Assembly (NCBI RefSeq): GCF_963678635.1
Contig: NC_087066.1
Location: forward strand, 61,742,054-61,806,053
Length of the DNA stretch: 64,000 nucleotides
Reading direction: 5' to 3'
Source: Symsagittifera roscoffensis
Taxonomy: Eukaryota > Xenacoelomorpha > Acoela > Convolutidae
Each line of letters starts with the position of its first letter. Position 1 is the stretch's first letter. The position numbers and the translations under genes were made by a program. Below are positions 13,605 through 22,960 of the stretch, in pieces. Under the pieces are notes generated by a model. It searched no databases, was not told the DNA's origin, and was given only the letters and a program-made list of their open reading frames with translations.

Positions 13605-16600
13605 TTTTTTTGCCCTCTATTCTTAAAAAATATAAAACCTTTGCGTTTCATTTAGATTGATGTCTGAAAAATGGTCGTTTTAGAAAATCAAAATCACAAA
13701 AGAAAATTGGGTTGTATATTTTTCACAAATTTAAAGTTTGTTGAAAACTTTCTTTGTTCTTGAAAAATTGAGTTGAACATCAGCTTAGAACAACTTTTGT
13801 TTTCTCTAAAACATAACTTTTACCGTTAATTTTATCATAGTTATAATATTACTTTCAAAGATATTATAGCTCAATGGATCAATATTGCAAAACACGGAGA
13901 AAAAAGTTTTTAAGTAGCTTTTTTAGAAGTAAATAATTTTTTTTCAAACAACAAAACTTTTGATGGTTTTGCGGGAAAACAACAATGTGCAACTCTAGTC
14001 AATGTACTTTGGTCTACAGTTAAACCTGCAGCCTAATAGTCAACTGCAGATATATCAACCTACAGAACCAACAAATGAAACAAAAAACAAAAATCTTCAA
14101 AAAATATTACAAATCTTAACACAAAACTAAATAATTACTTGAGAGAAATTTTTGATATGTCAAAGCACTCTATTCGGACCGTCCAACAAAAAACTTTCAA
14201 CTATTTGTTTTGACATTTTCCCGTCCTAGGCAAGTTAGTACGCCTTGGTTTTTTCTTCTGGACACTAAAAATGCTTCACATGACTCACCGGTTAGTTTTG
14301 CGTTAAAGTTTGATTTCGTTGGAAAATTAGTTTGGGAGATCAACAAACATATTATAAAATTGTTTATCTCCATTTTTTTTATTTTTTCAAAGATGAAAAA
14401 ATTGCTAAATTGCGTTGATGACTTGGCTGAAAGCTGGCAATTCTTTGAAAATATCTGCTTGGGACGTTTGCAATGTAAAAATCAAATTGTGTATGTAGGT
14501 TTAACTGTATCTGAATATATTTATACGTAAAACGTAATAAATATATTTTTGTGTGAAAATTTGTATTTATCTATAAACAAAAGCAAGTAAATGTCTTTTG
14601 TGTATGCGTGTATGTATGAAAATTGATGTGTTTGTATGTATGAGTACGATTTTTTTCCTTATGCGCTCGTAAATCAAAACAATTGTTACTAGAAGAATAA
14701 CTATAACCCAACTTGATTTTTCTAATAGTTCTAGTTTTTCTTAAAAGTTTGACAGGATCCTCTATGCAAAGTTTTTATGTACTGTATAGTTTGCGATTGT
14801 GTGTATTTATGTAAACTGTATGTATCTATGCAAAAGTATATAACTTTTTGCATGTTTAAATGTAATTAATCAAGTATGTACATACTATTTGTGTGTATTC
14901 ATTTGATTATTTAGAAGTTATGTATATTTGTATGTTTTTTAAAAGTAGGGACTCTTGACTGCATGTCCACTTATTTAGGTGATTGAATACAAGCAATTAT
15001 TTTGTATCAATGCATGTTTTTCAGACTAAAAGCCTTTAAAATTTAGCTTGTTTGTAAATTGTACAAATTTATGATTCAAATTTTTTGTCTGTTCAAAAGG
15101 AAAGTGTGTACACGTAAGTAGTTGCAAGATTGTAAAGTTCAATCCATGCCTGTTTGCAGGCGAGTACTTATGCATATTCTTATATGAGTATGAAAGGCAC
15201 GTTTCTATGATGGTATGTAAAGACGTATGAATGCCAGTCTGTAATGCGTAATTTTTTTTGTCTGAATGTGTGTATATATTTGTCTTGAAAATTTGAAGTT
15301 AATGTAGGTTGGTTTGTTTTTTTTTACACATGGTTGTATTTTAAAGGTCAGCAGAACTAATAAGTAAAATCGTTGCATGTGTGTAAGCAAAACTTTTCAT
15401 ATAATTGATTGCAGGTTTGAAAGTTTGTAAGCAAGTATGTAAAACTTTTGTATGTACGGTAGTTTATTTGCATTCTTCTTATGTATATGACTATGTAAGT
15501 TTGTATTCCTGCCTTCATGTAAGACTTAAATTTTGAATGTTTATATTTATGGAAGTGTTTTTGCATATGTAATTTTCTATGTATGGTTGTATGAATGTCT
15601 CTAGTAACTTTGTATTTGTATTTTATATGTATGTACGTATGTTTATATCTATGTATGCATGTATGTATGTATTTGTTTAAGTAAATTTGTGCCTTTGTAT
15701 ACATGTTTGTATGTTTGTATTCAGTAAGTGTGTATGTAAATGATTTTATATGTAAATTTGTATGAATAAACTTAAGTAAGTTTTTAAATTTTTACGAATA
15801 AACGTATGTTTTGTATTAAAAACGTTTGACTATTTTTGTAAGTATGCATTTTATGCAAGTTTGCAAATTATGAAATTGTATTTTTGTGTTTATGTTTATA
15901 AAAGTGTGCAGCTATATATGTTTCGTGGGGTATGTATGTTTGAGTATAGTTGTAATAGTTTATTTTATTTTATTTAAAGTATATATATAACTCAATCCAA
16001 AACTTTCTTATCTTTCTTTTTAAGTTTCTCAAATACTCTAGAAAAATCAACCAGACACTATAAAGATAGTTTTTTTCATTTTCTTGATTTGCAAAACAAT
16101 TTGATAATTTTTTAAAATTTTCCTCGAAATATTTGATCTTACAGGTCTCCTTACTATGAGCAATTCAATTTGAAAAACTTGGCATATGCAGCATTGATTT
16201 CAATTTCAATTTATCTGCAGTCAATGATTATGGAAAACGTTTTACAATTGTAACAGGAAAAGACAGTTTTCAAGTTTTCTCAAAAATTTGTCGATGGAAG
16301 CAGCAAACAATAAGTCCAATTGGAGATAGCATGGAGTCCAAAGTGTTTGATGAACTGTTGCTCATAGAGATAAAGATAACGACAGCCAAATTATTAGAAA
16401 AAATTTATGGTTTATTGAGGAAAACTTTGGCCGTGCAGACGAACACCATCAAAAGAAGAATGATAGAGAATGACATGCAGCTGGTAGAGCTCAAGACTGG
16501 TAGAGCAAATTTTAAATGACAGGTACTGTATATTTGACGGATGATTGACCAATCTCAAAAAATCACAAATTTTTTAATTGTTTCCATTTGAAAAATCATA

Positions 16601-18437
16601 ATATTGAATCAACATATAAAACCACAGAGGTGAAGCAATTGTGTAATCAGATAAACAGTCAGTACCACTGTTTTAAATTCAAGATTTATTAAGTCGATAG
16701 AGCTTTTTATGAAATAGCTCAAAGTGCTTACGCCTTTTGTTTTTGGAATAAATAGCAAGTCTTTCTGCATTGAGGCTCAAAATTTTAATTTCTCAAAGTA
16801 AAACTGTCTAACAAATTTTATATTGGCTAATTAAACATGTCTTTGTTATTCGTTCCAGCTCAAGACGAAACAACATAATTGACGTTTATCAAAATGCATT
16901 GAAACTAATAATGGCACTTACAACATTTCGGAAATTTTGTAGCCAAATTGGTGTGAAAGCATTGTTTAGTTTGAAACAGCTATCAGCCTTACGGAATCCG
17001 AAGATTCAGGTAGAGTATTGATGATAAGGCTTGATTTTTGATATTACAATTTCAAACAACTAACGGTCTTTCGAAGACAATTCTTGTTAATAGAGAAGAC
17101 AAAAATCGATGCAAAAATGAGAAGAAATAATATGATGCTAACTGTTTTGATCCTGCTAGTGATCAGAACGTGAATGTGAAAGCTTGGATCACCTCCAACA
17201 TTTATTGGAAGAAAGGTTGAACTCTTAATAACACAATTAGTTGTAAATGAGTATTAAAAAACTTTTTGGTCAAAATGCCACCGTATTCCGAGAGGCAATA
17301 GCGTAATCATCGAAACATTGTCAAAAAGCCAGTCGAAATTTAATTTGTTGAGCAGAGGGTTAATCAATGATAATAACTGATAGCGCTTCAAACTTTCGAA
17401 TAGAAAGCTCTAGCTAAAACCAATTTGAACTTAATTACAAGACACTGAGAACAATTGACCAGATTGTCGTATCAAAATGAAACGTTAATTAATTGCATAT
17501 TTTTTAAATGGAAAAAACAAAAACAAATTGGATGCTCAAATTATAACCCCGAATTCATATCAGGTTTCGGGTTTGTATCCATAAATTGTCTTAGTTTGTG
17601 ATCAGTCTTTCACGATTGAATTTGCTCTAATTTGAATTACTGCTTTCCTTAAAAGTCGCAAATTAGTTTTCAACTGCTTTTTTTGATTGTCACTCTGTTT
17701 CGTCGTATATATTGGCACACAAATAACAATTTTCCCCCAGTTTTTAGGTCTGCTTTGATGAATATTTTCAAAAATTTGGTTAATACAATAAATTAATATG
17801 AAGTACTAAACGTTTACTAGAAGCCTCGAAAATTGTTTCCTTTTTATTATAAAAAGTGGTATATGCAAGGCACTAATGGGCATTTTTGGCTTTCATCAGT
17901 GTTTTCGTTTTTCAAGATCTTTAACCACTTCAACTTATTAGCTCTTTCAACCTTTCTATAAAATCAAAGCTTTTGTCATAGATTTTAGACGTTTTTTCAG
18001 TCTCCTGTAGACACGGAAAATGGAAATAGATCATTAGTTTTTGCCTAAATAGAGCTGGCGGAAATCGTTCACCGCAGCCAACAGTTAAGCTTCGCTGCCA
18101 AAATTTTATGCTTTTATATACCATATTGTTTGGTTGCATTAGGTTCAATTGGATGCATATAATAGGTATATAACGTCGTTTTACATGTAAACAAGCCAAT
18201 ACCCCTAAAGTTTAGAAGGGAAAACATGCACCAACCAAAACTTAATTCTAATCCCGTTTCCATAAAGTGGCTAGAAAATTACCAATTTTAACCCCCCTTA
18301 AAACATGTGTGCCCGAAAAAGTAGGAGTTTAACCTTTTGGGGATTAAAAGTGGTCAGTGCAATGGCACATCGAAAAAAGGGGGGCTAAAAGTGGTCACTT
18401 TCCTAGCCACTTTTACTATACTACTACTTGAAAAATA
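13605..18437. repeat. Right arm of the 12.3-kb palindrome
   Basis: This is the inverted partner of 6131-11113. The inner boundary lies near 13605, where the match to AACAATAAAGTGCAAAAAAA in the left arm ends. From about 15400 to 15900 the strand is rich in TATGTATGT words, the complement of the ACATACAT tract in the left arm. The outer end, with the TTTACTATACTACTACTTG words, is followed directly by unmatched DNA. The right arm lacks two pieces (about 60 and 95 bp) present at 6510-6710 on the left. Confidence 0.85.
17930..18199 (-). pseudogene. Unrecognised 89-codon ORF at outer end of right arm
   Basis: A minus-strand frame of 89 codons ends with the same peptide as the left-arm fragment at 6717-6792 (ending FDFIERLKELIS). 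Upstream of that shared end the left arm contains about 150 bp of extra sequence and stops, so the ORF is open only in this arm. The first part is not hydrophobic and has no motif I know. It may be a remnant of a gene carried by the palindrome or a chance ORF. Confidence 0.2.
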
Positions 18438-18797
18438 AGTGATCTAACAAAAAAACTTTAAGTTTTGAATCAATATTGGGAAAAACCGCATCGATTTTAT
18501 TAATAACCAAATCCATCCAAATTGATTCAAATTGTCTGGGTTTTAAGCATCAAAATCGATGCAAAATTTTCAGGATAGATTGGGATGATCCAAAAATTAA
18601 ATCAAAAACACGATTGTCATTGCGAGAGTTTTCATAATTTCAACAAAATAAGGAAAACATGTGCTGATAATTTGACGCCTCTTTTTTGTTTTTTTTTCCA
18701 TACAACATTGAAAAAAAACTTTTTTTTATAATGTTTATATAAAACCGTTTAATTTCAAAAAGTTTTATCCAAAAACTTTCTTAGTATACCTTTTTAG
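18438..18797. other. Unmatched interval before the receptor exons
   Basis: This AT-rich stretch joins the palindrome to the first visible receptor exon. It is presumably the end of the intron that precedes that exon. It finishes with a pyrimidine run and TAG at 18795-18797, which serves as the proposed splice acceptor. Nothing else is recognised here. Confidence 0.5.
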
Positions 18798-19175
18798 AGT
18801 TTATCTCGAACGCTACACATGGAGACTATATCCAAGACGAACAGTGGGAACTAATAAGTGCAGAGACTACTGTAATTAACCAGAATCAGACCATATTGGT
18901 TCAAGTTCAGATGAGGAGGCAGTCTCTTCACTACGTTTTGATCTTTGTTCTGCCGACCCTCGTCCTGTACTTGCTATCTGGCCTGTCTTTCTTGTTACCT
19001 TCCGATGCGTGTGAAAAGATATCATTTGCAGTTACCATTCTATTGGCACAGGTTGTGGCCTTTTCAGCCTTGGGTGATATTTTGCCTGCAAGTTCTACAG
19101 AGCCGCCAGTGTTGCTGTTCTTCTTGACCAGAGTTCTCTGGCATATGGGTTTACTGTGTCTCGTAGCAGTATTTG
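18798..19175 (+). CDS. Cys-loop receptor, exon with end of ligand-binding domain and M1-M3
   Basis: This exon encodes 126 residues of a pentameric ligand-gated ion channel subunit of the nicotinic type. In order: the end of the extracellular domain with the EQWELIS strand, the pre-M1 MRRQSLHYV sequence, M1 (about 18932-19000, with the family proline in FVLPT), the M1-M2 link LLPSDACEK, M2 (about 19016-19080), and M3 (about 19103-19175). M2 has Glu at -1' and Lys at 0' (19013-19018), Ser 2', Thr 6', the conserved Leu 9' and Asp 20'. This pattern fits a cation channel. No vicinal cysteine pair lies between the WEL strand and M1, so it resembles non-alpha subunits. The acceptor is TTTTTAG at 18791-18797 (phase 1) and the donor is G|GTAAGTAC at 19175/19176 (phase 1). 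Upstream exons with the Cys-loop are not seen in the window. Confidence 0.9.
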
Positions 19176-19354
19176 GTAAGTACTTCAAAAGTTTAACTTG
19201 CGGTGATTAAATTTAGCGTTGCGTGAAATGTAGATACGCAATTTGAACAGGTAATTTTTTGAGATTTTTTTTAAATTACAAGCGAGGTACAAGTTGAAAG
19301 CAAAATTTTACTGTCTGAATATTCTATGGTATAAAATATTAATATTTGTTTCAG

Positions 19355-19493
19355 TAATCAATTTGAGTCAGAATGGATGGAGAATGTGGATGGGTCCTAG
19401 ACTGCTCGCGCTAATCCAGTCGCCATGGCTCAAGATAATCGGACTGACGCCGCTTTCGGACAAGGAAAGCTACTCGCATAACATCATGCGCAG
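19355..19493 (+). CDS. Cys-loop receptor, exon with M3 end and start of cytoplasmic loop
   Basis: This exon follows a 179-bp intron that starts GTAAGTAC and ends TTTGTTTCAG. Joining at phase 1 restores a valine codon and gives a M3 end of the form AVFVINLSQNGW, which resembles the M3 end of nicotinic receptors. The rest (WMGPRLLALIQSPWLKIIG, then DKESYSHN) is the start of the M3-M4 cytoplasmic loop. The donor is CGCAG|GTTCAG at 19493/19494, leaving phase 2. That donor is weaker than consensus. If it is not used, the frame continues eight codons to a TGA at 19519-19521, which would give a protein without M4. The next in-phase exon recognised is 31 kb away. Confidence 0.8.
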
Positions 19494-20066
19494 GTTCAGT
19501 GGGATGATCAGGATTTTCTGAAAAAAAACGTATTAATATTGTGGTAGACAAAAAAAGGGGTAAATTAGGATGAGGAATGGGTTTTCAAGAGCTATCGACA
19601 CCGAGTTCCACTGAAAAGCAGGCTGAGAAACAGAAGTCGACAGGCAATCAAAACAGATATGGAAATATTTTTTGCAATGAAATACCACTTTAAAGCATAA
19701 ATGTGCATCTAAAAGCTAAATGCACTTTAAATGTTTTGCTAAATATTTGATTTTGCCGACTAAATAAGTCCACACTAAATAAGTCAATCACGATTTCCGG
19801 GAAGAAGAGAATTGTCCATTGTCCACTGGTTTCATGGTAGAAAATGATTGTAAAAGATTTTTGATGACTGAATTGTTGGATAATCAATTATCTTAGTAAA
19901 CTTAGAACATTTAATGTGCTATATTTATAAATTATAATAGGTTCTTTTTGCGACAACGAAAAACCAATGTAATCAATTAGTATCATTGATTTATTTTTTC
20001 TCCATATCGTGGGTTATTTCAAACATAAAACACGTTTTCAGTATTTTTCAAAACAATATTTGAAAC
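19494..20066. other. Start of the giant intron
   Basis: This is AT-rich intron sequence with no recognisable coding, RNA gene or repeat. An ORF on the minus strand (19690-19887) has no domain. I see nothing here apart from the splice donor at its left edge. Confidence 0.5.
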
Positions 20067-20353
20067 ACTAGCGCCAGTGGCGTGCGCAGAAGTTTTTCTA
20101 GGGGGGCGGTTTTTCGAAAACTTTTGGAATTTTACCAACCTTTTTCTTTTAGGTCGACCAATTTGATTTTACGAGTTCTTAAAAAATCCGCGGCCAGAAA
20201 ATGCTCGCCCTCAAATTAGTCATATTGGCGCCAAAAGCGCCATCAGAAAAATTTCGAGGTTTGTCAGCAAAGAATGTATGTCATGAAGTTATACCAAAGG
20301 AAGAACCTTTGGAAAAATATGGCAACCCCCCTTGGCACGCTACTGACTAATGC
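20067..20353. mobile_element. hAT-like MITE with 8-bp target duplications
   Basis: The element at 20075-20345 (271 bp) begins CAGTGGCGTGCGCAGAAG and ends CTTGGCACGCTACTG, so its ends are imperfect inverted repeats starting CAGTGGCG/CAGTAGCG as in many hAT transposons. It is flanked by ACTAGCGC (20067-20074) and ACTAATGC (20346-20353), which match at six of eight positions and fit the 8-bp target duplication of hAT elements. It is too short to encode a transposase. It lies in the receptor intron, 574 bp after the exon end. Confidence 0.7.
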
Positions 20354-21129
20354 AACAATTAAAATACTAGTGCAATAATTAAATATTGCACTAATGTTTC
20401 AAATATTGCACTCATTTTTCTTAAATGCGAAAACGAAACAAAAATGCAATAGTGAAAACATGTGGGTTTTTAGTTGAAACTTTTCGTACGTTTTTCGTAC
20501 CAGATAAACAACAGCTTATATTTCACCTCAATTTCTGTTCACAGCTCGACACTGAGTATCTCGATTTGTTCTCAACTAATCTCGATGCAAAATGTAGCTG
20601 ATGCTTATCTGCCACACAAAGTATAATCCGTTATTGCCTTCAAGTAAAAGCAATTTTTTCTCCAGTAAAAAAGCATGAAAAACTTTTTTGCTCGTTATAA
20701 TCCGTTGTTTTCTTCAATTGTATCGTTTTTAGTATTTGAAAACCCAGTTCTCAACTTAAAACCTGTTTCAAAAAGCTTTGAAAAAAATCTATGAAAATTC
20801 TTAGTTTCTATATCCCCACAGTGAGGTTCCATGGATGATAATTGATTATAATCGATTTTCGTGGTCAAAATTGTTGCCATTAAGATCGATTATAATTACC
20901 CTTTGATACCACACAATGGATTATAATCCACTGTTTTTAGATAACTAAATCATTTATAATTTATTAAAGTTCCCTTATAATGGATTATAATGGATTATAA
21001 TATCTCTTTTTTCCAATTTTCTGTAGAAAATTGCAGCTGTTTCTGTATTACTCATAGCCTACTCGATTTCTAAGCCTTCTCACATTTTGTTAAAGTTTGC
21101 ATAACCATATCCCTAACACTTTAAGCTCA
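20354..21129. repeat. Intron DNA with clustered TTATAATC words
   Basis: Between about 20640 and 21010 short words of the form ATTATAATCC, TTATAATCG and their complements recur many times, for example in GATTATAATCGATTTT and in two adjacent GGATTATAAT words near 20980. The same words return at 21385-21550 inside the duplicated unit, and again at 33625-33795 in its second copy. The region contains no recognisable gene. The words are partly self-complementary and look like an AT-rich microsatellite-like cluster. Confidence 0.5.
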
Positions 21130-21223
21130 GTTTCTCTCAACTTTAACAACCAAATATTTACACCCATCCCCCCCTCACGCATTTATCCTCAGACCTACTC
21201 TGACTCCCACATACTCCTGTTTT

Positions 21224-21284
21224 TAGGGATAGGTGGGGAGAGAGTGTATTGGGGGGGGGGGGGGGGTTGGAGGGTAGGTGGGCA
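21224..21284 (+). other. G-run cluster with G-quadruplex potential
   Basis: Runs of three or more G occur in series here: GGG, GGGG, a run of 16, GGG and GGG within about 60 bp. This satisfies the usual G-quadruplex pattern on the plus strand. The second copy at 33467-33529 has a run of 17. A further run of 14 lies at 21823-21836 (15 in the second copy). The tracts sit at the start of the duplicated unit and ahead of the minisatellite. Confidence 0.6.
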
Positions 21285-21699
21285 CACGTTTACGGTAAAA
21301 GTAAGTAAAACGTAAACCAATATTTAGCAATTGCAACATTCATCATAATTGATTTCAAGGTTTTGGAAAATCCAGGCTCTTACTCATGAAAATCTATTAT
21401 AATTCATTATAATCGAATGTAATCCATTATAATTGTTTATAATGGATTAAATTGATTTCTAATTTTGTTTTTTAGTCGTTCATTTATCCATTGTAATCAA
21501 TTATTTTAGAATTTTATGGAGACAGACGATGAAAATACTTTATAATCGTTTGTTATCCATGGAACCTCATTGCGGGTGTCCGCTTAAGAAAAAAGCAAAG
21601 TATAAAACTAGGATCATGATTTTGTTGTTTTTTAATTTTTTTCTTTTTATTATTTTTTTAAGCTGCATATCACGTGGGCAGGAAATCCGGAGCACAAAA

Positions 21700-22795
21700 T
21701 CTGTTGCATTTTGGGGGTGGGGGTGCAATGAATTTCGATTTATTGCACTTGGGGCAGGACGGTCAAAGACATTGCAAGTTGAGGTTATAACTGCTAAAAC
21801 AATGTACAAGGAGTTCCTTTTCGGGGGGGGGGGGGGCAGGACAGCCATATTAAAAGCAGCAATTAGGAAAGGACATCCAAAAGTATTGCACGTCGGGGGC
21901 AGTATCACCAAAGCCATTGCATTTGGGGGCAGGACAACCAAAGCTTTGGCAGCAACGCCGGGGCAGCAACGCAAAAGCCTTTGCATTTGGGGGCAGGGCA
22001 GGCAATTCCATTGCACTTGGGGGAGTACAGCCAAAACAATTGCACGTCAGGGGCAGTATAACCAGAATCATTGCAACTTGGAGACAGGACGGCCAAAGCC
22101 ATTGCACACGAGGCTGATTTTGAGGGGGGGTTGCATGACATCGATATTCAATGTAGAACTTGGGGGATGGACAGCCAAAGCCATTGGACGTCCGGGGCAG
22201 GACAGCAGGTTTCCTTGCACTTGGGGGAGGACAGGGAAAGCAAATGCACGTCGGGGGCAGGACAGCAGGTTTCATTGTACATTGGAGGCAGGACGGCCAC
22301 AGCCATTGGACGTTGAGCTTCAGTCAGCCAAAACCATTGCACAAGAGGATGATTTCGTGAGGAACAGGACATCAGCGATATTCAAGGCAGCACTTAGGGG
22401 AAGGACAGCCAACAAAACCATTGCACGTCGGGGGCAGGAGAACCAAAGCCATTTCACGTCGGGACAGAACATCAAAGGCCATTGCATTTGGGGGCAGGGC
22501 GGCCACAACCATTGCACAATGGGAGCAGCACAGCAAAGGACATGGCATCTGGTAAAGCAGCCAGATTCATTGCAACTTGCGGTTAGAGCAGCCAGATTCA
22601 TTGAACTAGGGGCCAATAGCCACAGCCATTGCACATGGGTACAGGACAGCCAAATTTAAAGCTCTTAGGCGCAGGACAGCCACAGCTATTGTGCGTGCAG
22701 AGAACCAAATTCATTGCACGTGGGGATGGACAGCCAAATTTCTTGCATGTGGGGGTCATATCAGCCAAATTAACTGCACATGGGGTGCAGAGTAC
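21700..22795. repeat. G-rich minisatellite of about 30 bp, first array
   Basis: Units of roughly 28-31 bp recur with the core words ATTGCAC, then a GGGGGCAGGAC run, then AGCCAAAGCC. Units are diverged, with substitutions and length changes, so the array is old compared with the satellite that follows. Because the unit contains few stops, long ORFs run through it on both strands (for example 21529-22659 plus). They consist only of the repeated unit in shifting frames, and I do not call them genes. The copy at 33944-35040 is almost identical. Confidence 0.85.
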
Positions 22796-22960
22796 CTTTG
22801 TCTTTTCCGTTGCTTAACGCATCAAACAAACAAAAAAACACAAACATACATTCAAGCATACATGCATACATGCAGCCAGACTTATCGGCCTAGCTATAGA
22901 CATTCAATAAGCAGAATGGTCTAAGAGCAGATTGGTTCCAAGAGCAGAAATCATATTTAT
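22796..22960. repeat. Transition segment between minisatellite and 22-bp satellite
   Basis: A non-repetitive stretch of about 165 bp joins the two satellite families. It contains an AC-rich tract (ACAAACATACATTC and ATACATGCATACATGC) and then the words CTTATCGGCCTAGC and AGCAGATTGGTTCC. The same segment is present at about 35041-35205 and 62065-62228, always with minisatellite on its left and the 22-bp satellite on its right. Confidence 0.8.

Noticed and set aside
21529-22659. 376-codon ORF
   Set aside because: It runs through the G-rich minisatellite and its lead. Other frames of the same region are open too, and the product has no domain. The copy at 33773 is broken by a change in the length of the G run.
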